Of a stretch of 64,000 bases of DNA, positions 36,353-47,126 are shown one piece after another. This DNA comes from Streptomyces sp. NRRL F-5135 (lineage in GTDB: Bacteria > Actinomycetota > Actinomycetes > Streptomycetales > Streptomycetaceae), in contig NZ_JOHR01000009.1 of the NCBI RefSeq assembly GCF_000719775.1, positions 62,001-126,000 on the forward strand, written 5' to 3'. Position numbers and translations under genes: made by a program. Positions within the stretch are counted from its first letter, which is position 1. Each line of letters starts with the position of its first letter. The notes beneath the pieces were generated by a model. The model was not told the origin of the DNA, did no database searches, and was given only the letters and a program-made list of their open reading frames with translations.

Positions 36353-37450
36353 TCAGCCGCGCTCGGAGCCGAGGGGCCATACGTACGGGCCCGCCGGATC
36401 GTCCAGCCACGCCCACTGCCGGTCGTCGGCGGCGACGGTGACGCCGAACCGTTCCCGTCCGGGGCGCGCTTCCTGCTCCCACAGGGAGAGCGCCTCGCGC
36501 GGGTCCAGGGTCCCCGCGGTCAGCGTCAGCAGGAACTGCAGGAGTTCGTCCCCGCCCGCGCGGGCGGGCGGGGCGCCGGGCGGCCGGTGCCCCGGGTGCC
36601 GGGCCCCGGGCAGGCCCCGCAGGGGGACGAAGTAGGCGGCGGTGGGCAGGAAGCGCCCCTCCGCCCAGCTCCCGCGCGCTTCTTCCGGGGCGCGGGGCTT
36701 CCGACCGGAATCCTGACCGAGCCCAGGGCCGCTCCCTTGGGCGGGCCCGAGGCCGCTGCCCGCCACCCGCAGCGAGAGCAGCCCGCCCGCGAGCGGGGCC
36801 AGGATGCGCGCGCCCGGCCTGCACTGCGCGGGCCACGCCGCCGGTACGGACGTCAGGGTGCAGGTCGCGATGATCGCGTCGTACGGGCCGCGCCCCGGGA
36901 CGCCGCGCGCTCCGTCGCCGGTGACGACGGTCGGCCGGTAGCCGGCCGTGGCGAGATGCCCGCGCGCGGACTCCGTGATCTCCGGGTCGAGGTCGACGGT
37001 GGTGACCCGCTCGTCCCCGAGCCGGTGCGCCAGCAGGGCAGCGTTGTAGCCGGTGCCGGCGCCGATCTCCAGCACCCGGTCCCCGTCCCGTACCGCCAGC
37101 TCCGCGAGCATGCGGGCCATCAGGGACGGCTGGCTGCTGGACGAGACCAGCTCGCCGTCACGGATCCGGGTCGCCAGCGGCGCGTCCCCGTACGCCCCGC
37201 GCAGCCATCGCCGCCGCCGTGCGGGATCGGGGTCCCCGTACCAGAGCCGGTCCCAGCCGCCCGGCCGGCTGACGAAGTAGTACGGCACGAACACATGACG
37301 CGGCACCGCTTCGAACGCCGCGCGCCAGGCCGGATCCGCCAGTGCCCCGGCCGCCGCGATGCCCCGGACCAGCGCGGCACGGGCCTCGGCGGCGGCCGCG
37401 TCGTCCGGCGGGTACAGATCAGGGGTGTGTTCGTCACCGTGAGCGCCCAT
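36353..37450 (-). CDS. Protein-L-isoaspartate O-methyltransferase-like SAM methyltransferase
   Basis: A 365-residue protein with an N-terminal Pcmt-type domain: FEAVPRHVFVPYYF, then SSSQPSLMARML (substrate loop of PCMTs), the SAM-binding motif VLEIGAGTGYNAALLA and VTTVDLDPEI. The C-terminal 150 residues are divergent, with a Gly/Pro-rich stretch (about 265-295), and probably give a different substrate from true Pcm. Such proteins often methylate lanthipeptide or other peptide Asp residues when clustered, but no such cluster is here. The start ATG 37450. It is convergent with the FHA gene. Confidence 0.85.
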   Translation of the reverse strand: MGAHGDEHTPDLYPPDDAAAAEARAALVRGIAAAGALADPAWRAAFEAVPRHVFVPYYFVSRPGGWDRLWYGDPDPARRRRWLRGAYGDAPLATRIRDGELVSSSSQPSLMARMLAELAVRDGDRVLEIGAGTGYNAALLAHRLGDERVTTVDLDPEITESARGHLATAGYRPTVVTGDGARGVPGRGPYDAIIATCTLTSVPAAWPAQCRPGARILAPLAGGLLSLRVAGSGLGPAQGSGPGLGQDSGRKPRAPEEARGSWAEGRFLPTAAYFVPLRGLPGARHPGHRPPGAPPARAGGDELLQFLLTLTAGTLDPREALSLWEQEARPGRERFGVTVAADDRQWAWLDDPAGPYVWPLGSERG

Positions 37451-37580
37451 CCCTCCACTGTCCTGGGTCGGCGCCCCGGAAGCGAGCAGGCCCCGCCGCC
37501 GCGAGGTCCGCGCTGCCCGGAGGCCGGTCGGGAGTCCTAGGGCCGAGGTACTCGGCCGGGGCGTCTGAGACGATGGACGG

Positions 37581-37985
37581 GTGACAGAGATTCGGCGCGG
37601 CACGCTTCAGGAGCAGACCTTCTACGAGCAGGTCGGCGGCGAGGAAACCTTCCGACGCCTGGTCCACCGCTTCTACCAGGGCGTGGCGGAGGACCCGCTG
37701 CTGCGTCCCATGTACCCGGAGGAGGATCTCGGCCCCGCCGAGGAGCGCCTCGTTCTCTTCCTCATGCAGTACTGGGGCGGCCCTCGCACATACAGCGAGA
37801 ACCGAGGCCACCCCAGGCTGCGGATGCGTCACGCGCCGTTCACGGTCGACCGGGCCGCGCACGACGCGTGGTTGAGGCACATGCGGACGGCGGTCGACGA
37901 ACTCGGCCTGTCCGAGGAGCACGAACGGCAGCTCTGGGACTACCTGACGTTCGCGGCGGCCTCGATGGTCAACACCCCGGACTGA
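37581..37985 (+). CDS. glbO: Group II truncated haemoglobin (GlbO type)
   Basis: A 134-residue 2-on-2 globin. Seen are [20 protein letters not shown], the proximal His in RMRHAPF (F8), the group II Trp G8 in AWLRHM, and the YWGGP turn. GlbO proteins bind O2/NO and act in redox protection or oxygen delivery to the membrane. The start is GTG 37581; ~130 bp separate it from the divergent methyltransferase gene. No signal peptide. Confidence 0.93.
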   Translation: MTEIRRGTLQEQTFYEQVGGEETFRRLVHRFYQGVAEDPLLRPMYPEEDLGPAEERLVLFLMQYWGGPRTYSENRGHPRLRMRHAPFTVDRAAHDAWLRHMRTAVDELGLSEEHERQLWDYLTFAAASMVNTPD

Positions 37986-38053
37986 CCCCTCGCCCGCGCC
38001 GCGCTCCGAAGCGGCGGGCGCCGGGCCGCCGCGCGGCGGCCCGCACGCACCGC

Positions 38054-38749
38054 TCAGGCAGGCGTGACCGTGAGGCCGCCGAGGCCCGCGCTCCGTACCG
38101 CGATCGAGCCGTAGGGCGTACGGAGCCGGAGCCAGGCGCCCGACTCCAGCAGCACCGGCCGCTCCTCGCGCCCCGCGCCCGCGGGCACCATGGCCCGGAC
38201 GGGCCGCAGGAAGCCCAGCGACTGCGCCGCGTGGACGGCACGCAGCGGCAGGCGGGTGTCGCCGAGCGTGCGGGACCATATCTCACGGCCGATCCGGTCC
38301 CGCTCCGCGCGCGTGCGCTCGTTCGGCGCGAGTCGTTCGTCGCGGGCCCGGAACTCGGCCACCGCGGCGGTCAGCGCGCCCCTGATGGCCTCCTCGTCCG
38401 GCAGCCCGGCCACCTGCCGCCAGCCGCCGCGCGGCGGCAGCACGCCTGCCCAGGGCGGGCCCGTGACGGCCGCCGGCACCAGCGCGCTGCCGGTGGACTC
38501 GTCCAGGGCTTCCAGCAGTTCCCCGGCGGAGACGGTGACGTCGAACTCGGGCGCCGCGGCCAGCCGGGCCGTACGGATGGCCAGCACCTCGAAGGACGGG
38601 GGCCGTCCGAACACCGCGAGCGCGCCGCCGCCGGCCTGGAGCCGGACGGCGGCGGCGCGGTCGTAGTGGATCAGCCGCGCGAGGAAGGCGCCGAGGTCGG
38701 CCGCCTCGCGCCCGTCGGCGAACTCCAGGGTCCGAACCGCCGCCGTCAT
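38054..38749 (-). CDS. Conserved actinobacterial protein of unknown function
   Basis: 231 residues, soluble, no Cys, no membrane segment. Alternating strands and helices; RTLEFADGREAADLGAFLAR at the start and a C-terminal part VPAGAGREERPVLLESGAWL. I do not recognise a catalytic motif. The ATG overlaps the stop of the thioesterase gene (ATGA), and both lie downstream of ettA on the same strand, so it is the third gene of an ettA operon. Confidence 0.75.
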   Translation of the reverse strand: MTAAVRTLEFADGREAADLGAFLARLIHYDRAAAVRLQAGGGALAVFGRPPSFEVLAIRTARLAAAPEFDVTVSAGELLEALDESTGSALVPAAVTGPPWAGVLPPRGGWRQVAGLPDEEAIRGALTAAVAEFRARDERLAPNERTRAERDRIGREIWSRTLGDTRLPLRAVHAAQSLGFLRPVRAMVPAGAGREERPVLLESGAWLRLRTPYGSIAVRSAGLGGLTVTPA

Positions 38750-39210
38750 GCCGCGAGCGCGTCCTTCTCGTCCGCCCGGCCGGTCCCTTCGGTCCCGTCA
38801 GCGTCTTCGGCCATGTACTCCATCAAGTACGACCGCTCCTCGGCGGTGATCCGCCGGGGCCGCGCCGCCTCGAGGTCGTAGGGCACGACGACCGTCGAGG
38901 CCCGCACGTACACCTGGTCCTCGTCCTTGATCTCGTACGCGATGGTCAGCGACGCGGCGGAGATCTTCGTCACCCAGGACTCGACGGTCACCGGCTCGTG
39001 CCGGTGGACCAGCGGACGCTTGTAGTCGATCTCGTGGCGGGCGACCACGGACCCGCCGGAGAACGACGGCGAGCCGTCCCCCGGCGCCAGCCGGAACATG
39101 AAGTCGATCCGCGCCTCCTCCAGGTAACTGATGAAGACCGCGTTGTTGACGTGCCCGAAGGCGTCCATGTCCGACCAGCGCAGGGGGCAGCTGTAGATGT
39201 GCCGGGCCAT
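38746..39210 (-). CDS. Hotdog-fold acyl-CoA thioesterase
   Basis: A 154-residue 4HBT-family thioesterase. It starts with RWSDMDAFGHVNNAVFISYL, the classic hotdog active-site segment with catalytic Asp, followed by EEARIDFMFRL and the core sheet around VARHEIDYKRPL. It hydrolyses acyl-CoA thioesters; chain length unknown. It sits 1 bp behind ettA and overlaps the next gene by 4 bp. The C-terminal 25 residues are charged and flexible. Confidence 0.9.
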   Translation of the reverse strand: MARHIYSCPLRWSDMDAFGHVNNAVFISYLEEARIDFMFRLAPGDGSPSFSGGSVVARHEIDYKRPLVHRHEPVTVESWVTKISAASLTIAYEIKDEDQVYVRASTVVVPYDLEAARPRRITAEERSYLMEYMAEDADGTEGTGRADEKDALAA

Positions 39211-39211
39211 G

Positions 39212-40876
<1,665 letters not shown>

Positions 40877-41108
40877 GAGAAACCGTCCGGCAATCGAGAA
40901 GGGCCAATGTGCGGCTCCGCCGCGTGAGGGCAGATACAGCCATCTTGCCCGACCGCCGCCCCTGGGCGAAAACCCGTATCACCGGAGCCCTCCGAACAGC
41001 GGCTTTCACCGTCGGTTCCGGCGATTCGCCGACACCGCCGGTCGCCGCCGCGCCCGAACGCTCACACGCCGGGCGCGCGCGGTCACTCACCGTTGCCGGG
41101 CCCGTCGG

Positions 41109-42545
41109 TCACTCGCCGTCGGCGGGCCCGTCCGTCCCGGCAGCGTTCTTCTTCCGGAGGAGGAAGACGGCGGCACCGCCGAACACCACCAGGGCGATCG
41201 CCAGGCCCGCTATCACCGGCGTGGCGCCGGAGGAGCCGGTCTCCGCCAGGTTGTCCCCGCCGCCGAGCGCGGACGGACCGCCCGCCGAGGCCGGGAGGGG
41301 CTGCGAGGACGCCTTCTGGGTCACCGGGCCCGCGTCACTGGTGGTCACGCAGTCCAGCACCCCCTTGAAGTTCTGGGAGAAGCCGCCGGGTCCGGTGACG
41401 GTGAAGTCGTACGCCGCGTCCTCGCCGACCGGGACGGTGACGGTCCTGGACGCGCCGGCCGCCACGGTGTGCTCCTCCCCCGCCAGCTCGAACACGTACG
41501 CCTCGTCCCCCTGGTTGACGACGCTGACGTCGACACCCCCGGCCGCGCAGTTCTTCTTCGCGGTGATCGCGGGTATCGCGCCGCCCTCGGCCCAGTTGGC
41601 GCTCGCCGTGGCGGAGACCGTCGAGTCGCTGGAGCCCGCGAGGATCTGCGTCTGGCTCCTCGTCACCCCGGCGAAGGCCCGGCCGACCGGCACGGAGGTG
41701 GTCGCCTGCACGGTCAGCCGGCCGGAGGCGGCCGAGGCGTCCTCGGGGACGTCGAAGTACAGCCGCGCCCCGTCCTTGGCCGTGTCCACCGCGACGCCGT
41801 ACTCGTCCGTGATCCTCACTCCGCTGGCGGCGGCGTCCACGGGGGGTGAGACCGTGACGCCTGCCGCGTCCGTACGCACCGTGACGGGACCGAGCCGCTC
41901 CCCCGCCCTGCCGGAGACCGCCGCGGGCTCCAGCGTGAGCGACGCCCGGGGCTCCGCGACGTTCCGCGCGCTCTTCTCCAGCCAGTCCGCGAGCTTCTCG
42001 GCCTGCGCGTCCCGCGCCTCGACGTCGACACCGTCCGAGTACCGCCAGATCGCCACCTGGGTACCGGCCGCCGCGGTCCGCTCCGTGAGGGGGCCGGTGC
42101 CCGCGCTCTTCGCCAGGGCCGCGAGGTTGTCGACCTGCGGGTAGGAGTGCTCCAGGATCCAGCGGATCTTGCCCGCGTTCTCGTTGCCGCCGAGCGAGGT
42201 CTCGCCCCAGGAGGTCTCCACGTACGCCGCCTGGTCCTGCGTCGGGTTGTGGATGTCTATGCAGTACGTCTTGAGATTGCCGCCCCCGTCGACGGTCATC
42301 TCGAACAGTCCGGCGGGCAGTCGCTGGTCCTCGCCGTCCTCATGGAGCACGGCGTCGTCGTAGATCGTCAGCCCGTCCAGGGTGGCGGACGCGCCGCCCC
42401 CGTGCTGGGGGGCCTCGTCGGCGGCGGTGGCCGTGCCGGCGCCGGCCAGGGATCCCATGGCCAGCAGCCCCGTGGTGACGACCGCGGCGGCGAGCCGGGC
42501 GGCGCCCCGCCTCCGTACCGATGACGCAGATATCGCAGAAAACAC
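41109..42545 (-). CDS. Thioester-domain surface protein with LAETG sorting signal
   Basis: A 478-residue cell-wall protein. A signal peptide (residues 1-42, ending GTATAA) leads to a thioester domain. YCIDIHNPTQDQ holds the Cys and TQVAIWRYSDG (TQxA) holds the Gln that form an internal Cys-Gln thioester able to bind host or cell-surface amines. Ig-like repeats follow, then LAETG near residue 433, a hydrophobic helix (about 438-460) and the basic tail LRKKN: a class E sortase (LAxTG) anchor. The start is GTG 42545 behind GAAGGGGAA. In Streptomyces such proteins are expected on aerial hyphae or in adhesion. Confidence 0.9.
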   Translation of the reverse strand: MFSAISASSVRRRGAARLAAAVVTTGLLAMGSLAGAGTATAADEAPQHGGGASATLDGLTIYDDAVLHEDGEDQRLPAGLFEMTVDGGGNLKTYCIDIHNPTQDQAAYVETSWGETSLGGNENAGKIRWILEHSYPQVDNLAALAKSAGTGPLTERTAAAGTQVAIWRYSDGVDVEARDAQAEKLADWLEKSARNVAEPRASLTLEPAAVSGRAGERLGPVTVRTDAAGVTVSPPVDAAASGVRITDEYGVAVDTAKDGARLYFDVPEDASAASGRLTVQATTSVPVGRAFAGVTRSQTQILAGSSDSTVSATASANWAEGGAIPAITAKKNCAAGGVDVSVVNQGDEAYVFELAGEEHTVAAGASRTVTVPVGEDAAYDFTVTGPGGFSQNFKGVLDCVTTSDAGPVTQKASSQPLPASAGGPSALGGGDNLAETGSSGATPVIAGLAIALVVFGGAAVFLLRKKNAAGTDGPADGE

Positions 42546-42797
42546 AGAATTCCCCTTCGGGCAAGGCCGTGTCGCGCGGGGCGCACAGGGTGGGGATGCC
42601 TTGCCGGCAGACTCAAGTGCCCCATGAGTAGGCGTAAATCCTATGGACGGCGCGAACCACCATCGCTCGGTCGAGCCCGCGGGGCCCGTTCCGAATCGGA
42701 ATCGTTACCGACACGCCGAGGCGACCCCGGAATAGGACTGGCAATATCGACAAACCTTCACAACTGCGCGTCACCGCACGGCCGTCCGTCCGGTCGC

Positions 42798-43382
42798 TCA
42801 CGCGAGCACCCCTACCGGCTCCACGACGGCCCCGGGAGCGCGCGCCGCGTCCACGGCCCAGCCTCCCGCGGGACCCTGGCCCGCGCTCCGGTCCGGCTCG
42901 GGCGACCGCTCCCGCGCACGCGCCGTCGGCTCCGGAGGCCGCTCCTCCGGACGCCGGCCCGGCCCCTCCGCCTGCCCCTGCCTGTCCGTAGCATTTTCAT
43001 GACGCTCGGTCAGAGCGGGAGCGGCCCTGGTCGGACGCCTGAACGCGGATGTCCCCCGGGTCAGGTCGTGGCCCGCCGCCACCGCGTCGATCTCGACGGA
43101 CGTCCGCCGCTGCCCGTCCCGTTCGTCCTCCCGCACCCGCAGCCGGCCGTGCACGACGAGCGGCTCGCCGACGGAGACCGACGCGGCCAGATTCGCTCCC
43201 AGGGCCCGCCACGCCCACACGGTGTAGAAGCTCGTCGGACCGTCCGCCCAGACGCTCCGCCGACGGTCCCAGCGACGCCCTGTCACCGCGAACCTGAACC
43301 GCGCCACCCCGCCCGTGGCCGACTCCCTGAATTCCACGCCGGTCGCGACATTGCCCACCAGCGTCACCACGGTGTCGTTCAT
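42798..43382 (-). CDS. ssb: Single-stranded DNA-binding protein paralogue
   Basis: A 194-residue protein with an N-terminal SSB OB fold (residues 1-105): NDTVVTLVGNVATGVEFRES, FRFAVTGRRWD, SFYTVWAWRALGANLAASV, VVHGRLRVREDE. The C-terminal tail is Arg/Pro/Glu-rich and ends VEPVGVLA, without the acidic DDxxF tip that recruits repair and replication partners. It is therefore a second SSB rather than the replicative one; the Streptomyces SsbB acts in chromosome segregation at sporulation, a possible role. ATG 43382 starts the domain; an upstream ATG at 43427 adds 15 residues without homology. Divergent from the Wadjet genes. Confidence 0.87.
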   Translation of the reverse strand: MNDTVVTLVGNVATGVEFRESATGGVARFRFAVTGRRWDRRRSVWADGPTSFYTVWAWRALGANLAASVSVGEPLVVHGRLRVREDERDGQRRTSVEIDAVAAGHDLTRGTSAFRRPTRAAPALTERHENATDRQGQAEGPGRRPEERPPEPTARARERSPEPDRSAGQGPAGGWAVDAARAPGAVVEPVGVLA

Positions 43383-43704
43383 AACTCGTCCACTCCCCCT
43401 CCGGGCCGTTGCGTTGACTGGTTCCATGCTGGCTCAAGCGGAGGAATCGGGCTGAAGCCTGTGCATTACTCGCCAGTTGTGGAAAACGTCGTCACCCGGC
43501 CGAGGAAATACGCGGAATACGCTCCTGTTCCCCGCCATCCCGGACCGTACCGGCGGAGTCTCCCCTCCCCGGTCCCCGCCGTTCTCCGGTCCCCGCCGCT
43601 CCCCGGTCCCGGCCGTTCCCCGGTCCCTGCCGCGCTCCCGCCCCACCGGCAAAAGCGCGCATCATGCATGGGAACGGGCCGGGTTCGGGGAGGATGCACG
43701 GACG
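43383..43704. repeat. Divergent intergenic region with tandem repeats
   Basis: 322 bp between ssb and jetA. Its middle (about 43564-43633) holds four degenerate 15-19-bp units built on ccccggtccccgccg. The flanks must carry both promoters. Lower-GC patches at 43455-43505 (gtgcattactcgcc, gaggaaatacgcgg) and at 43650-43670 (gcgcatcatgcatg, a near-palindrome) are candidates. Confidence 0.55.
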
Positions 43705-45582
43705 ATGACATCTCAGCCGATATCCCGGCCGACGGCCGCGAAGCCGCCGGCGTCCGGCCCGGGGCGTGCCGACTACGCCGCCTTCGCGCATCTGACCGCC
43801 CCCAATGCCGCCCTGTACCGGCAGGTCATGCACGCCTTCCTCGACGCGAAGGAGCGCTTCGCCGTGCACCTGCGCCCCGAGGACGTACAGGCCGCGCTGC
43901 CCGCGCGGTACCGGCCGGCGGACGTGGAGACCGTGGCCAGGACGCTGGACCGGCTCGTCGAGTGGGGCAATCTGCGGGCCGATCCGGACACCGCGCGCGT
44001 CACCGCGGTGGAGGACTTCTACCGCAAGCGGTTCATCTACCAGCTCACGCGGGCCGGTGAGGCGGCCGAGGCCGCTCTCGGCACGTACGACGAGGCCCTC
44101 GGGCGGCGCGGCGAACTCCAGGCGGTCGCGCTCCACGACATCGTCACCCAGCTGCGGGCCTTGCTGGTGATCGCCGCGGACGAGGAGCCCGACCCGGCCA
44201 AGGCGCACCTCGCGCTTTCCGCGCTGACGGCCCGGTTCGCCGCCCTCGCGGACAACGCCCGGGCCTTCATGGGGTCGCTCCAGCGCACCATCGACCTGCA
44301 CGACGTCGAGGTGGAGGCGTTCCTCGCGTACAAGGACCGGCTGATCCAGTACCTGGAGCGGTTCATCCAGGACCTGATCACGCTCGGCGGGCGCATCGCC
44401 GGACTGATCGCGGAGCTGGACGGCACGGAGGGCCCGGCGGACTCGATGAGCTCGATGAGCTCGATGAGCTCGGCGGGGTCGGCGGGGGCGGCAGGGCCGT
44501 CGAGGGCGGCAGGGGCGGCCGGGTCGACAGGGCCCGCGGGAGTGGCAGGGGTGGCGGGAGTGGCAGGGGTGGCGGGTGCACGGCCCTCGCCGGAAGACCG
44601 GTCGTGGGGGACGGGCGGGCGGATCGATCCCCTGCTGCGGCTGGCCGCCGCCCGCGAGGCCACCGACGCCACCCCCGAGGAGGCGGCGGACGCCGAGGCG
44701 GCCGCCTACGCCAGGTGGCGGGACCGCTGGGCGGGGCTGACCGACTGGTTCGTGTCCGGGGAGGGGCGCGAGTCGCAGGCGCGGCTGCTGCGCGGCCGGG
44801 CGCTGGGGGCTATCCCCCAGCTGCTGGCCGTCGTACGGCAGTTGAACGAGCGGCGGGCCGGGCGTTCGGACCGCTCGGCCGACTTCCGTACGCTGGCCCG
44901 CTGGTTCGCCGAGGCTCCGGACGACGCGACGCGGCACCGGCTGTGGCGGGTCGCCTTCGGGCTGCACTCCTCCCGCCACCTCACCGTGGACGCCGACACC
45001 CTCGCCGAACGCAGGGCGGAGCCGATACCGGCCGCCACCCCCTGGGCCGGGGCGAATCCGCTGCGGATCAGTCCGCAGCTCCGCCGCACCGGCAGCTACG
45101 AGCGGCGCGGCAAACCCCGCCGGGTGGCGGACCGGAGCGGGGCCAGAGCCCGGCTCGCCGAGATCGCCGCACACCAGGCGCGCCAGACCGCCCGGGCCCG
45201 GGCCCGGCTCGCGACCGGGGGCGAGATCCGGCTGTCGCGGCTCGGCGAGCTGGACCCCCTCGCCTTCGACCTGTTCCTGCGGCTGCTCGGCGACGCGCTG
45301 GCCACCTGGCGGCCGGGGATGACGACAACCATGACGACCAGCGGCGACGGTTCGATGGAGATCCGGCTGACGGCTCTGGACGACGGCGCGACGGCCGAGA
45401 TCCGCACCCCGGGCGGGGTCTTCCGGGGCCCGGACCACCTGGTGGAGATCACCGACCTCGCCGCCGGCCGGCCGGAGCCGGCGAACCACCCCGGACCGGC
45501 CTCCGGGCCGGCGGGCCGTCCGGGAACGGCGGACGTCCTCGAAACGGAAGACCGCGTCAGGAACGAAGGAGCGGCTCCATGA
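43705..45582 (+). CDS. jetA: Wadjet subunit JetA (DUF2397, MukF/kleisin-like)
   Basis: A 625-residue member of the DUF2397/TIGR02677 family, the kleisin subunit of a type II Wadjet SMC complex. It has an N-terminal winged-helix region (about 15-115), helical middle (RTIDLHDVEVEAFLAYKDRL) and a C-terminal domain with RLGELDPLAFDLFLRLLGDA. A disordered linker at about 245-300 comes from tandem repeats (SMS units; AGV units). Wadjet restricts circular plasmids. The start ATG 43705 has GGGAGGA upstream. Its stop overlaps the jetB start (ATGA). The family assignment rests on conserved length, order and sequence style of the four genes together. Confidence 0.88.
   Translation: MTSQPISRPTAAKPPASGPGRADYAAFAHLTAPNAALYRQVMHAFLDAKERFAVHLRPEDVQAALPARYRPADVETVARTLDRLVEWGNLRADPDTARVTAVEDFYRKRFIYQLTRAGEAAEAALGTYDEALGRRGELQAVALHDIVTQLRALLVIAADEEPDPAKAHLALSALTARFAALADNARAFMGSLQRTIDLHDVEVEAFLAYKDRLIQYLERFIQDLITLGGRIAGLIAELDGTEGPADSMSSMSSMSSAGSAGAAGPSRAAGAAGSTGPAGVAGVAGVAGVAGARPSPEDRSWGTGGRIDPLLRLAAAREATDATPEEAADAEAAAYARWRDRWAGLTDWFVSGEGRESQARLLRGRALGAIPQLLAVVRQLNERRAGRSDRSADFRTLARWFAEAPDDATRHRLWRVAFGLHSSRHLTVDADTLAERRAEPIPAATPWAGANPLRISPQLRRTGSYERRGKPRRVADRSGARARLAEIAAHQARQTARARARLATGGEIRLSRLGELDPLAFDLFLRLLGDALATWRPGMTTTMTTSGDGSMEIRLTALDDGATAEIRTPGGVFRGPDHLVEITDLAAGRPEPANHPGPASGPAGRPGTADVLETEDRVRNEGAAP
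44443..44573. repeat. Tandem repeats inside jetA
   Basis: Three copies of the 9-mer tcgatgagc (44443-44469), then Gly/Ala-rich repeats ending in two perfect copies of gggagtggcaggggtggc (44538-44573). All keep the reading frame. Confidence 0.85.
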
Positions 45583-47126
45583 CAACGCCCCTGGCCGAGG
45601 TCCTCGACGGCCAGCGCGCCGCCGATGTCCAGCGGGCCGCCCGCGCCCTGCTCAAGGAGCCGCTGCTGACCGCGGACGGCCCCCGCGCTGACGAGTTCCG
45701 GCTCGTACGGCAGCACGCGACCGAACTGCGGGAGTGGTTCGAGCGCAACGCGGGCTGGTCCCTGGGCGTGGACGCGGAGGCCGCCCGGCTGCGCAAGACG
45801 CCCGGAGTGCTCTCCGATGCCACGCACCCGGCGCGCGAGGCCACCAGGACCGCGCTGCCGTTCACCCGCCGCCGCTACGTCCTGCTCTGCCTGGCACTGG
45901 CCGTGCTGGAGCGCGGCGAGGCACAGGTCGCGCTCGGCCGACTGGCGGAACAGGTGGTGCTCGCCGCGGCGGACCCGCACCTCGCGGCGGCCGGCGTCAC
46001 GTTCACGCTGGAGCGGCGCGACGAACGCCTCGACCTCGCGGCCGTCGTGCGGCTGCTGCTGGCGCTCGGTGTCCTGCGGCGCGTGGCCGGTGACGAGGAG
46101 GCGTACGTGAACGGGGCGGGTGACGCGCTGTACGACGTGCGGCGCCGCGTGCTGGCCGGCCTGCCCGCGACCCGGCGCGGCCCCTCCATGGTCGCGGCCG
46201 AGGAAGCGGCGGACCTCAAGAGCGGGGATCAGCACGGCGAGGAGCGGTACGGCGATGAGGAGTACGGCAGCGGGGAGGAGCGGCACGGCAGCGGACAGCG
46301 GCACGAGCCGTACGCACAGCGACCCGGCACGCGCGCCCGCCCCGGCACCGCCCCCCGCCCCGGCACCGACGCCGACGCCGAGGGCACCCAGGTCGCCCCC
46401 GTCTCCGCCGTCCCCTCGGAGCGCTTCGACCAGCGGCTCGTACGCCTGACCGCCGAGACGGCGCTGGACAGCGACGAGCTGAGGTTCCGGGCGATCCGCT
46501 GGAAGCTGACCCGCTGCCTGCTGGACGATCCGGTCCTCTACTACGACGAACTCACCGACGGCGAACTCGCCTACCTGACCCGGCAGCGCGGCTTCATCAC
46601 CGCGAGGATCAGCGAGCTGACCGGCCTGGTCGCCGAGGTCCGGGCCGAGGGCATCGCGATGGTCGACCCGCTGGACGACCTCACCGACGTCCGCATGCCC
46701 GAGCAGGGCACCCACGGCCACATCACCCTGCTGCTCGCCGGGTATCTGGCGGCGGCCGGCCGCGCGGTCGAACCGGCGGAGCTGGAGCGGCGCGTCCGGG
46801 AGCTGGCCGCGGAGCACGGCGGCTTCTGGTCGAAGGCGGCCAGGGAGCCGGGAGCGGAACCGGAACTGGTCGAGCGGGCCGTGGAGAAGCTGGTGGCGCT
46901 CGGCCTGGTGACCCGTACGGAACGAGGTGTCCTGCCGCGCCCGGCGCTCGCGCGGTACGCGGTCGGTGAGCCGGTCGTTCGTGCGCGCGGCTCCCGACAG
47001 GCCCGCAAGGCCACAGATCCGGAGCCGAAGCCAGAACCGGAGCCGAAGCCAGAACCGGAGCCGGAATCGGAGCCACAGAGAGTCACAGAGCCACAGAGCC
47101 AGAGCGAAAGGCGATACCCCCGTTGA
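45579..47126 (+). CDS. jetB: Wadjet subunit JetB (DUF2398, MukE/KITE-like)
   Basis: A 515-residue DUF2398/TIGR02678 protein, the winged-helix (KITE) subunit of the Wadjet complex. The N-terminal half contains RQHATELREWFERNAGWSL and FTRRRYVLLCLALAVLER. A disordered charged insert (about 215-275, ERYGDEEYGSGEERHGSG) separates it from the C-terminal half with YYDELTDGELAYLTRQRGF and a final winged-helix. The end is a Pro/Glu/Lys tail coded by an 18-bp tandem repeat. The start ATG 45579 overlaps jetA; the stop overlaps jetC. Confidence 0.88.
   Translation: MTTPLAEVLDGQRAADVQRAARALLKEPLLTADGPRADEFRLVRQHATELREWFERNAGWSLGVDAEAARLRKTPGVLSDATHPAREATRTALPFTRRRYVLLCLALAVLERGEAQVALGRLAEQVVLAAADPHLAAAGVTFTLERRDERLDLAAVVRLLLALGVLRRVAGDEEAYVNGAGDALYDVRRRVLAGLPATRRGPSMVAAEEAADLKSGDQHGEERYGDEEYGSGEERHGSGQRHEPYAQRPGTRARPGTAPRPGTDADAEGTQVAPVSAVPSERFDQRLVRLTAETALDSDELRFRAIRWKLTRCLLDDPVLYYDELTDGELAYLTRQRGFITARISELTGLVAEVRAEGIAMVDPLDDLTDVRMPEQGTHGHITLLLAGYLAAAGRAVEPAELERRVRELAAEHGGFWSKAAREPGAEPELVERAVEKLVALGLVTRTERGVLPRPALARYAVGEPVVRARGSRQARKATDPEPKPEPEPKPEPEPESEPQRVTEPQSQSERRYPR
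47019..47054. repeat. 18-bp tandem repeat in jetB 3' end
   Basis: Two perfect copies of ccggagccgaagccagaa plus diverged partial copies, encoding EPKPEP units in the JetB tail. Confidence 0.85.

Noticed and set aside
36353..37450. The Pcmt-like methyltransferase as part of a lanthipeptide or other RiPP cluster
   Set aside because: No precursor, cyclase or protease gene nearby; neighbours are the FHA gene and a globin gene.
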